Shown in pieces: positions 26,242 through 35,866 of a DNA stretch of 64,000 bases; the stretch's first letter is position 1; each line of letters starts with the position of its first letter. A program made the translations under genes and the position numbers. The stretch lies in NCBI GenBank assembly GCA_015179025.1, contig WHUX01000005.1, forward strand, positions 558,001 through 622,000, in the 5' to 3' direction. Source of the stretch: Terfezia claveryi. Taxonomy: Eukaryota > Ascomycota > Pezizomycetes > Pezizales > Pezizaceae. Under the pieces are notes generated by a model that saw only the letters and a list, made by a program, of their open reading frames with translations, did not search any database and was not told the origin of the DNA.

Positions 26242-27519
26242 ATGGACAACCACAAGCGACAGCTCCTTTTGGTATTGTTACTGGTGATAATGCTTCAGAG
26301 GAGGCTTCAGCGGCGCCGCGCATTATTGCTTGCCAGTGTCTCCAACAGCGCAGCCTATCCCCGGTACCGTTACCGCCCACCTTTGGCTTATGAACAAGCT
26401 ACATGGACACTTTGGTGGGGCGATATAGAGTGTCGTGAATACCTACGGTTTACGAGGGCCGAGTTAGCACAGCTGCTGGTATGTTTTGATCTAGATGGAC
26501 AGGAGTTCAAAACAACCATGAAGCGTCTTGGATATCCTACAAGTGGCGAGCGAGCGCTATGTTTAATGCTCTATCGACTAGCATGGCCAACACGGTTGAA
26601 GGATATGTTGCAGATTTTTAACTGCTCACGAAGTGCGATCTCGATTACAGTCAATTGTGTAATTGATTATCTATACAAGCGATATCATAAGAAGCTTGAA
26701 TGGGATTTCCAGCGATTGACACTTGCTGAGTTAAAGAGATACAAAGCTACTATTGCAGATGCTTGCCCTGGGATACATGGGATATGGGGCTTTATTGATG
26801 GGACTGTTCGCCCAATTGCACGCCCTACAGCTAATCAAGAAGACTTCTATTCCGAGCATAAAGGATATCATAGAATCAAGTATCAAGGAATTGTAACTCC
26901 AGATGGTCTTATAAGCAGTTTATATGGACCGGAGTTTGGGCCAGTTGGGGATTGGAAGCTCTGGAAGGAGTGCGGGATTGAGCAAAATTTACGAGCTCTA
27001 TTTGAGGCTGTCGAGAATGAGGGGGATAGTAGAGGGGATTCAATACTCTATTTATATGGTGATCCAGCTTATTCTTTGAGCTATGGTATAATTGGACCCT
27101 TCCGAAGCCGCCATAGTGTTGGTGGTCTTACTCCTCAGCAGCTAGCAACAAATGTGCAGATGTCGAGTGCACGTATTGTTATTGAGTGGGCATTTGGGAT
27201 TGTGATTAGTCAATTTAGCTATGGAGATAAAAAAAGATCACAACAAATTGGTCTATCTCCTATAGGGGCCTATTATGTGGTTGCCGTGCTTCTAACCAAT
27301 TGTCAAACCTGCCTACGCCGCCACAACCAAATCAGTGATCGATTCAAAAACCTCTTAAAACCACCAACATTATCACAATATCTGGTAAGCAGATACCTTC
27401 CACATTATCCTTTACGCATTTCTGATAAGATATGTAGGATCTCTAGTTGTGTTCCCCGAATCTCTGATATCTCTGCTTCAAGTGTTGCAACTCGACCTTC
27501 TGTACTGCTTGAAGACTGA
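26242..27519 (+). CDS. Harbinger DDE transposase (DDE_Tnp_4 type)
   Basis: 425 aa from the ATG at 26242 (MDNHKRQLLL). The catalytic triad is visible as GFIDGTVRPIARP (first Asp), LYGDPAYSL (second Asp) and ARIVIEWAFGIV (Glu), the plant-transposon-protein-like superfamily of nucleases that cut at the element ends. The N-terminal half has a helix-turn-helix-like region (MLQIFNCSRSAISITVNCVI). A GTAAGC after LSQYL (near 27385) could be a splice donor removing the last part of the frame, which overlaps the 3' end of the opposing gene by 115 bp. No stop or frameshift is present in the core. Confidence 0.92.
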   Translation: MDNHKRQLLLVLLLVIMLQRRLQRRRALLLASVSNSAAYPRYRYRPPLAYEQATWTLWWGDIECREYLRFTRAELAQLLVCFDLDGQEFKTTMKRLGYPTSGERALCLMLYRLAWPTRLKDMLQIFNCSRSAISITVNCVIDYLYKRYHKKLEWDFQRLTLAELKRYKATIADACPGIHGIWGFIDGTVRPIARPTANQEDFYSEHKGYHRIKYQGIVTPDGLISSLYGPEFGPVGDWKLWKECGIEQNLRALFEAVENEGDSRGDSILYLYGDPAYSLSYGIIGPFRSRHSVGGLTPQQLATNVQMSSARIVIEWAFGIVISQFSYGDKKRSQQIGLSPIGAYYVVAVLLTNCQTCLRRHNQISDRFKNLLKPPTLSQYLVSRYLPHYPLRISDKICRISSCVPRISDISASSVATRPSVLLED

Positions 27520-28436
27520 AAGGAGTTGTCAGATGGGGAGTTTATAGGGGGTGCGGTACTGGAGGAAGCATGGCTGGAGGAAGCATGGCTGGAGGAAGCA
27601 TGGCTGGAGGAAGCATGGCTGGAGGAAGCATGGCTGGAGGAAGCATGGCTGGAGGAAGCATGGCTGGAGGAAGCATGGCTGGAGGAAGCATGGCTGGAGG
27701 AAGCATGGCTGGAGGAAGCATGGCTGGCAGAGGGTATGTTGGCGGGGGAGTTATTGGTAGGGGGAGTTGATATAGTAGGAGATGATATAGTATTCAATAT
27801 ATCCCTTATCAATCCTAATGTTTCTTCATCTCGTCGGTCCATACGATCCCAGTGCTCCTGCATTTCTTTATCCTTGCTACTGGCCCAAGCTTGCCCAGTC
27901 TTTCGTCGTTTATCTCTTACAGAATTAGAATCTGTTAAATTAACCATCGCAACCTCTTGAAAGGTCCGTTTTTCAGATAGTGTCTTTGTCAGATTCAGTC
28001 TTTTGATTGCTGCCTTCTCCTTTTCCTGCTTAATCTGTGTAGATTGTGTATTCTTGGCTTGTTTTTCCTCTCCACGACGATCCATCCATTCAATCCAGGT
28101 ATCAGTTACTTGCTCTAGGTCCGTAGGTGGAGCAACAGCTACACCCGACTGTACTCGTCGTACAGCAATCGTAGCCTTTCGCTCACTTACTATATCAACA
28201 ACTTTACGGCGTATAGTGCTTCCATTTCCGACAATGCATTCCGTAAAAGAGATGAATAAAGTTCGTATATATGACCAGAAATCATCCTCAGGTGTGGTCT
28301 CAATATAGTGATCACCATTTTCGATGCAGAGTTGTATAAGCTTTAATTTCAACTCAGGAGTATAACGTATTCGTTTTCGGTCAGATTGACTCTGTTCTTG
28401 TGATTCTTCGGAGGTTTGGTGGTGTTGTTCTGGCAT
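27405..28436 (-). CDS. Harbinger Myb/SANT-like DNA-binding partner
   Basis: 343 aa. The N-terminal part (RIRYTPELKLKLIQLCIENG, then FWSYIRTLF and GNGSTIRRKVV) fits the trihelix/Myb-like accessory protein that Harbinger transposases need for nuclear import and end recognition. A charged coiled region follows (IKQEKEKAAIKRLN). A Ser/His/Ala tract then arises from eleven copies of a 15-bp repeat, and the C-terminus VATLEAEISEIRGTQLEIL is probably a coiled coil. The function is inferred from the family and from its place within the TIRs. Confidence 0.8.
   Translation of the reverse strand: MPEQHHQTSEESQEQSQSDRKRIRYTPELKLKLIQLCIENGDHYIETTPEDDFWSYIRTLFISFTECIVGNGSTIRRKVVDIVSERKATIAVRRVQSGVAVAPPTDLEQVTDTWIEWMDRRGEEKQAKNTQSTQIKQEKEKAAIKRLNLTKTLSEKRTFQEVAMVNLTDSNSVRDKRRKTGQAWASSKDKEMQEHWDRMDRRDEETLGLIRDILNTISSPTISTPPTNNSPANIPSASHASSSHASSSHASSSHASSSHASSSHASSSHASSSHASSSHASSSHASSSHASSSTAPPINSPSDNSFQSSSSTEGRVATLEAEISEIRGTQLEILHILSEMRKG
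27561..27725 (-). repeat. Eleven copies of a 15-bp in-frame coding repeat
   Basis: The unit GGAGGAAGCATGGCT (+ strand) is repeated eleven times with no visible variation. It encodes repeated Ala-Ser-Ser-Ser-His in the Myb-like protein. Such perfect identity suggests recent expansion and likely copy-number variation between element copies. Confidence 0.95.
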
Positions 28437-28690
28437 TTTGGTATGTGTTGTTATAGTGTTGTTGTAGTTTTTTTGGTTTGTTTACATCTAATTGACAGTG
28501 TGTTTGACAGAGATTTTTTCCGTCAGTTAAACTGACAGACTAGAGGACTGTCAAAATGCATAAGCATGGGTTGTGCAGACAGTCTAGCCTACTTAGTAAT
28601 GTTGCTGTAGAAACAACACTAATATCTGACAGATGAACTGACTGACCAGGGTGTACAAAATCCCTCTAATATTATAGGATGGGTGTTAAG

Positions 28691-28738
28691 TAGTCTGGCT
28701 TGCACTAGCCCCTCTAGGGGCTAGTGCAAGCCAGACTA
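28691..28738. repeat. 48-bp palindromic micro-insertion with 10-bp duplication
   Basis: Two 23-bp perfect inverted arms (starting TAGTCTGGCTTGCAC) meet at a 2-bp centre, CT. The palindrome is flanked by exact GGGTGTTAAG copies (28681-28690 and 28739-28748). It looks like two family ends joined head to head and is the longest member seen. It lies 24 bp outside the Harbinger right end. Confidence 0.9.
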
Positions 28739-29086
28739 GGGTGTTAAGCAGGCTTTCTCTCTGAGAAAGGAATATGAGATCTGTCAACCGCTTTTTCCAA
28801 AGCATGTATGTTTATGCTCTTGCTTTTCCGCACACTCCAACTCAACTCTCCATTTTCAAGACTTGGTTGATACTATCAGTCAGGCACAAGAAGGACTTAA
28901 ATATTATCAGCAGAAGCATAAGGTTCAAGCATCACTTAAGGACTTCTGGGTTCCAACTTCCTCTTCCTCAGGTACCCCGTCCAGTTCTGCTAATTAATTT
29001 TCTATGCATATATTTTTTTTATTCTTGAGATTGCTTGTCCGGTCTGGTTTACTATTTGTCCAGTATAGCTGTACAGTCACAGCTTG

Positions 29087-30129
29087 CTAAACTGGAACGC
29101 CTTTAACCAGAAAACTTGCTATTACGGACAGGCTTTGGTGATTTTGGAACTGTGCTGTTGGTATCCACACATTATGTTCATTACGAACAAGAAATGAAAA
29201 CATATTGTGACCCCATCGATTAAGCTTATGTGTAGCATCAAATTGTGTAAACCAGCCACGCTTTTGCAATATCAGTAACCTTGTAGGATGAGCAAAAATG
29301 AATCCCCATCTTTGCTCCTTCTTACTATCAACTATTTGTAGCTCTGCAAATAACCACTCTCGTTCTATTAAGAGATTCCGTGCCTGTAGAACATCATCCT
29401 CAAATAGCTTGCCATGTGGTAGCATTCGGAGGTCTGGTTTCATGCCTCGCTTTAAATTGACAATATCTTGCCTAGTATACTTTATTAGTTAACTGATTTA
29501 AATTTTATAAGTCATAATTTTATTACCTACCTTTTTAAAGATGAGCCACCAAGCTTTCTCAACTGTTCTGAGCCTTCATGTGTACCTGCACCATACAGCA
29601 TGGTATATTTGAGCCGGAGAGTAATTTTGGCTGCTTCAGATTTAAGATACCCTAGTAATATACTCGGTTTTCTAATACGAAAGCTCTCCTCAATATCATG
29701 AGAATGGATATGCTCATCAAGACGCTCAATTGTAACTGCTGTACCATCCACAGGCCGAGAAACTTTGATTCGAACATGGCATAAATTTTTATCACGAATA
29801 CTGCTATTCCGCCGTTTAATAATCTTGCCTTCTGCCGCAACTCTGGCAGTAGCTGATTTGGATGATTTTCGTAGCCGACACTCATATTTCTGAACTTGCA
29901 CTGTACCATTACATTGAAGTAGCGCTTGTTGAAGTGTTGTATAAACAGAATCAACATATGGCCATATTTCATTAAACTTGTCTGCAGATATAACAATCGG
30001 ATTATTGAGCTCAAACAAAAGGGTACGGTAGTGTAGAGCGTCCGCAGAAATTGGCATCATAGCTTCAGACATCCTGAATTCGTTCGATGAATGATTCGTA
30101 GTATAGTGATAAGTCCGGTACTGTAACAT
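29087..30129 (-). pseudogene. Truncated Mutator-like (MULE) transposase
   Basis: Two ORFs join across an intron (donor GTAGGT near 29528, acceptor TACTAG near 29480) with frame kept, giving SSLKR-QDIVNLKRGMKPD. The second part contains WFTQFDATHKLNRWGHNMFS, resembling the first-Asp block of MULE transposases (D-A-T-x-K-x-N). The product stops after FLVKGVPV, so the rest of the DDE core and any SWIM zinc finger are missing. A family motif, CAACCAGACTA, lies at 30140-30150, just upstream of the reading frame. Assignment to MULE is moderate; KDZ- or FAR1-like elements are alternatives. Confidence 0.6.
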
Positions 30130-31234
30130 CTACTTCCGACAACCAGACTACATACGACTCCTACTCTCTCTATTTGAATTTGGTTTAGCTACGTAAAATA
30201 TGCTTACCTATGTTGAGCGTAGGAATGTCTGATACTCGTGCTGCTACGATACTGTAATAAGTAAAGTGGTATACCCCTGCTGTTGGGTCTGAAGCGCTCC
30301 CGTATCAATGACTGACTCCTCTTAGGTTGGATAAGTACTTGGTAGGCACAAAGGTTGCCACTGGTCACAAGCCTAGGACTAAACCAAACTTTTTTTGGAA
30401 CATCTCACACACTTAATAGTCACATAATTTTGTACCCCTGTGGTGGATCCAGAGTGGGATAATACAAAGCGCAATATGAGGATAGCGGCAAGAGTTTCAA
30501 TAGGCACATGGGAGGATCCTACTAGGACACCGGATAGTAGAGTGTAACAGTTTCGGCTTTGATGTGGAGCGGTGCGACGCTGCTCCTCTCCTGCTTCCAG
30601 AATATTTTGCCGAAGTTATATGCATACCTTCATTGAATGTCTTGGCGTCCCTGTCAACAACAACACAGCCCTATTGCTGTTGTCCATCGCCATCCCCAGC
30701 TCAAAGATTTTCCATTCTCTCTTTACTAGATAGTGCTGGTGGCTTCAATTCAGAGCTCCCAGTTAACTCCAGTATTACTACCAATACTGTAAGTAACCTG
30801 TCTTGCGCTATCCTACCGCCCACCTCCAGAGCTACCCTGGAGATGATGGAGCCAATATTATGGGCCCTTGTCCCCCAACCCATTGCCATGAATCCTTCCG
30901 ATAAACACCGGTTGAGCTCCAATGACCATACTTCTATATTAAAAAACGTTGTCCAGATACCCGCTTATATTTACTTCTATGCCTTATTAACCCTTCTGTA
31001 TCGTGACGGTAGACTCTCCATTCTTAATTTCATTTTTGTTACTTTAATTTCTTTTACTGGATATCGTAATTAGCGGATAGTCTGGTGACTTCATTCCCGA
31101 ATTTTCCGCTGTTCAGAGTTTGGTATACTAACTTCTCTTGCTTCGGAGATACAACCTCCTAAGTTTGACGATCCTTCGATTTCCCAGAGACAGGATTTTG
31201 CAGGCTGGACGATCAAGGAGTTTTGTAAACAAGT
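30130..31234. other. Spacer with MULE upstream end
   Basis: Holds the micro-insertion motif at 30140-30150. ORFs in both directions at 30564-31073 have no recognisable domain. A partial match, TAGTCTGGTGAC, lies at about 31077-31088. Confidence 0.45.
30140..30150 (-). repeat. Family motif CAACCAGACTA next to MULE ORF
   Basis: Read inward it begins TAGTCTGGTTG and runs directly into the region upstream of the MULE-like reading frame, so it could be the element's own terminus. No matching 9-bp duplication was found across a MULE-sized interval. Confidence 0.5.
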
Positions 31235-33100
31235 ATGCGGTTACAAGCCATTGCCGTTTTTGGCATCCTCCAGACTATGTCATATGTCTTCCTGGCTGCA
31301 CCACTGGTAGAACGCCAGGCAGGCCCAATGATCGCACAAAACCCCAGTGACAAACCGTCCTCCCCCACATCAACGCCGGGAAGCAATCTGGTCTCTCCCC
31401 CAGACCCAAGCTCTCCAATGGTTCGTCTACCTGTTCCAGAAGCCCCAAAAGATGGCGTGTATCCTATATCATTGATAGGCAACATGGAAGATGAGTGGAG
31501 CTATCCTGTCATGCAAGTGATGATTGGTGCAGCAAAGGTCCCCATCAGGCTGGGCGTTTCAATTCATTCCAACGAGACGTGGCTTCGCCATTCATCGACA
31601 GGCGTGTGCCCGCAGGAGAATCAGTGTCCTATACTGGAGTCAGACAAGTTGGTGCAAGAAAATGGGATAGAGAAAAACTGGGATTACACCGGTCAAAACG
31701 GCGTAATGGTTTCAGGAAATCAATATAAATTCAGCTCGTTTGAACCATCCTCCATGACTACAGTAAGATGGAAACTCGAAAACTTTACTGTCGGAGTAGC
31801 ATGGATGGAGAATGGTATAGAGGGTTTAGGAAACGTGGATGGCGTACTTGGTTTAGGGCCAGGATCAACATTTCTCAAGGAACTAACACGATCCAGCCAG
31901 GATATTTATGGGCAAAGATAACGGGACTTTGGTCATTGGAGGGTATCTGCCAGCGCATGCCAGTGGGGATTTTACAGATATTTCCACGGGGGGGAATGGT
32001 GTGATCCAATTCAACCTGCAAAGTTTAACCATCAAAGGCGACAGAGCCAATCTTCTTAAAAATATCATGGCTACTATTGATCCAGGTTTGCCTGACATAA
32101 TTATTCCAAAGTCGGTGCAGGAATCTCTCATTTCGAACGAAAACACTAAATGGGCAACAATTGGGGACAAGTTTCAATTTGGTACTAGTGGGCCTAATGA
32201 GGGGAGCAGGCCATCTTTTGTATTTGATTTGGGTGATGGCGTTCAAGTGGAAATGAGTGAAGAGTCTTACACATTGGCCAAAGAACCGCGTTTCGCGTAG
32301 GTGCTGACGACCAGATTATCCTGGGCCGTTCATTCCTACGTTCAACCTACCTTGTGATGGACAACACCCATAGAACTTACCATCTGGCTCAAGCAAATGT
32401 TGGGAACACTGATATTAACAACCCTACTGCAATTACCGCCTTAAATAGTGGGCAAGGGGAAGCACTTCCTCCTAAAACTAACAATGATTTTAACGATCCC
32501 AATACCAATAGTGATAAGACTTCCAGTTCCAGTGGGGCGAATAATAGTGCATCAGGGAAGCGGAACACGGGCATCATAATTGGTGGTGTTGTTGCTGGAC
32601 TGGTCATTCTGGCTCTTATTTTTGGGGTGATACTGTGTCGTCATCGCCGTTCGCAGCGCCAAATCAATGAAATCGGGGGCTTTATGGGTTCGGGGAAACA
32701 CTTGCCGGAAGTATCTGACTCTGAAATGCCACCCGCAGCAGTCCATAGGTCGACTTCACCTCCTAACTTCAACCAGGAGGATACACATCTTATGGAAGGG
32801 TACCCCGTGCAACGGCAGCATCCACCAGGCTCCCGGGGATCTATATTCCGCGAAGAAATGAACACGCCTGGCCCAACGCTTCTACCACCGACGGTGCAGT
32901 ACCACTACGAAGATTATGATCATTTGGGTGGTTTGCATGGACCAAGCTCCAGAAGATCTCGTAGGAGGGACCAAGACCTAGTCAGAACTGAGAGTATTAT
33001 AAGTACAACAGACGTGGATGTTCCTACGGTAGAACGGAGTACTCCATGTGTCCCGCGTCTACCGATGTATTGCACTAGGCCAGGAGGGTCAGCATTGTAA
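31235..33100 (+). pseudogene. Membrane-anchored aspartic protease-like gene with three frameshifts
   Basis: A signal peptide (MRLQAIAVFGILQTMSYVFLA) opens a pepsin-fold protein with GVLGLGPGSTFLKEL, DNGTLVIGGYLPA, ILGRSFLRSTYLVMD, a Ser/Asn-rich stalk, a transmembrane helix (IIIGGVVAGLVILALIFGVI), and a basic cytoplasmic tail. The frame changes three times, near 31885, 31910 and 32290. Each change is explained by one missing base, two of them in A or T runs, and no introns fit. The first active-site motif, normally D-T/S-G, reads VSIHS, so the catalytic Asp is absent; the second reads DPG. It is either a decayed gene or a pseudoprotease with homopolymer sequencing errors. Confidence 0.7.
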
Positions 33101-34452
33101 GGGAGTGGTAATTATGACATGAGTATCAGGGAACTTTAGATTTAAAGCACGAGTCGTTCGTTCTTTATCTAGTTACAAAAAGCCCCATTGTACCATTACC
33201 CCCTTTTTTTTTTTCATGGGATTTTTGCACTTGTATGACTTATTCGTTTCCATTGACAACTAGGAGACTGAGCCTTTGATTCACCTGTATAATTTGTTTC
33301 GGATGGCTTCTCTGCTTCATCTATAACATCACCGTAGTACATAGGAGTTATCTTGTTATTAATTAATGGTATGCTATTTGGGGAAAGGAATATCTTGTGG
33401 CCTCACAGGAGGTGTAAATATACGTCTGTATAACAGTTTCTATTCCTTTCTGTGCGGAGACTAGTATTGGTTTATATTCATGGTTTCGTACCATTATCGT
33501 CAGTTTCACACGCCTATTGATAATTGACAACCTCGTGAATTGCCTGGCGCTTTTTCAATTATGGAAAACAATACCTGGCTTACCACAAACTCAAGCTGCC
33601 TCATCAGGCAACAAGAAGTTGGTTGAATGAAACGCGAATACAGGCCATTGCCATACAGATTTGTATGAGAGTACTCAACCCAAATTTCGAAATATCTATA
33701 TTGTTTTACGTCTGAATGTTCAAGATGCAGGTATTCTTAGAAGAATTACATTGCTCCATCCATGCTTGATTTTCCATGAACTCCCCAATACTTAGTGACT
33801 GTGGCGCGTCAGGCTACTATCTAGTTGGGTATACAGGTCACGTGTGTCAGTCATTTTTCCGACATGTACATATTTTCATGATCGCCATGATTGAATATAC
33901 AAAATAGAATTGTGCATGCTGAGATAATCTTACCGGTACCTAACCTAACTTACTGTTACATGGCTGACATTGCAATGTATTCAGCTGTAAGCTTAACAAA
34001 AGGCCCCTTGCAATATCGTTCCTTCCAATGGGAATAAAAATAAATTCTTTGCCACAGGGAACTAGCTGAGGTTATCATCAGCATTGCATGAGCCCTTGGC
34101 CATATGGTTATGCAAACCTGAATCTCTAAAGTGAAATGTCAGGCAACCTTGTCTGGTATGTCCTCAATAAACAACCAATTTGTCTCAATGCAGTCAAGTC
34201 ACAACCCTATTTGACGACTTGAGATTTTTCTCCTACCTAATCCTGTTAAATTAAATGCATACAATTTAGCCTTGTATTATATTATTGCAATAGGTCCTAA
34301 TACATATTGGAGGATATTACATGCAAGTGCAAGGGTTGTTGTTGATAGAAGCATTCAGAGTGTTTTTTTTTTTGGGGGGGCGGGTGTTGAGAATTTTATG
34401 AAGCCCCGTTTTTGTAAACAGATTGAAAACTTTAACGAACAACAAACCTAAT

Positions 34453-34491
<39 letters not shown>

Positions 34492-35866
34492 GTTAAATAA
34501 AGCTAGCGAGCGTCACAGGTATCGTTATCACGTGTGTTGTGCGCCATTGCCTAAAGTAACATAAGTAAATAATATATATAAAGAAACCAAACTTAAGCTC
34601 TCGTGTTGGCCCGGTTTATTTTGAATCTCAAGTGTCGTTATTACTAAAGTCCGGGATCTTGGGGGGATCTGGGATAGAACCAGGCAAAACCCTTATCCCC
34701 ACAGATAAGGGATATATATACAACATTGCAATAGGAAGCATTATCTGGAAATTTAAAATAAAAAAAGGGAAGGATGCTTTAGTTGTCGTTCAACATTCAT
34801 TCCTAGCCTCCAACATTGCAGGCATTACTGGCTCGCCCTGGGAACATAGACTAATAATGCATATGGATATGATGAACTCCGCTAGGCCCTGTCTTCGGTT
34901 CCGAGTTGGATATCCCCCCTCCCCTATTATTTACCGTCTTCTCTCCTTTGCTCGTTTAAACCCCCCCCTCCCCCCCTTCTTTGTTTGCCACTCCGGTGCC
35001 AGCTCCGAGTTTTCATGTTCCGTTTTTTCCGGGGATCTTCTTGGTAAGAGTTTGTGAATCTCGTTCCTTCCTGGTCCATTTTAGTGGACTTGCAATCCAG
35101 TCGAAGGTAGTATCAATTCAATTATTTTCAAGGGCTGTCCTATATTAATATAACAGGGGGACAAAGTTATATTAAAGCTATGAACTATGCAGGTGACAGT
35201 TGAGGGTAACTCTTGTTAAAACGCTGCAAATGGCGGAAAGAATGAGTTTATTACCATCTCAAATAGTAAATAGTGATTACAATGTCTCAGAAACATTGTG
35301 AGGTCTTCTCCCATACCTGAATGTGGAGGACCCGGAATAACGGGGAGGGAGCCAAAACATATAGGTGTATATGCAAGGCATGAACTGCAGGGTCTCTAGG
35401 GTGAAAAGATGAAGCTGATTTGTATGTCAGGGTTTTTTTTTATATTCGCGATGGACAACCATGAAATAGAATGTAGAAAGGCAAAAGGTAATAAACAATG
35501 CGCCAGGAATTATTTTGAAGTTATACCAACAACTTCGCGAATCAACCGAGAAAATACAACTCTCACAAATGTATGAGAAGAAAACTAGGGAAATAAAAAT
35601 TGTACAAAGAATAGTCAGGATTATCTATGAAATAAAAACACAGTATAGACCGTTTGGTACTCAAATGTTTTTGTCACAAAATTTATGACATCAAAGCGAA
35701 GATGAGAACAGAAACCCACAAACTCAAAAAAGAAACCCTGTAACATAGTAGCAATCAAGGATGACATGAACAAGAAACTATTCAACCCAACCAAAGAAAA
35801 ACAAGAACCTGGTATATCCTGTATTATTTTCCCCCCATATTTGTATAGCGCCATACAATCATCTAT
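33101..35866. other. Gene-poor spacer with poly(A) tract
   Basis: About 2.8 kb, AT-rich. No credible gene is seen; the 141-aa frame at 34632 has no recognisable features. It contains a 44-bp A run at 34454-34497. Confidence 0.5.
34454..34497 (+). repeat. Run of 44 adenines
   Basis: An uninterrupted A tract preceded by ordinary sequence; it could be the 3' tail of an old retroposed copy, but no retroelement ORF or duplication is visible. Confidence 0.9.

Larger units (their letters stand above)
26090..28667. mobile_element. Intact PIF/Harbinger DNA transposon
   Basis: A 2,578-bp element with 32-bp terminal inverted repeats (26090-26121 and 28636-28667, beginning AGAGGGATTTTGTACACCCT) that differ at one position, flanked by AAT on both sides (26087-26089 and 28668-28670), a 3-bp duplication. 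It carries two convergent full-length ORFs, a DDE transposase (+) and a Myb/SANT-like protein (-), the standard autonomous Harbinger set. Near-identical ends and open frames point to recent activity. Confidence 0.93.

Noticed and set aside
27526..27960. Plus-strand frames with Leu-Glu-Glu-Ala-Trp repeats
   Set aside because: Produced by the 15-bp repeat of the minus-strand Harbinger partner gene.
30564..31073. 169-aa plus-strand frame and a shorter opposing frame
   Set aside because: No recognisable motif, signal peptide or homology in either direction; left as spacer.
34632..35057. 141-aa frame after the poly(A) tract
   Set aside because: No domain or signal; C-rich tract and ordinary composition suggest chance.
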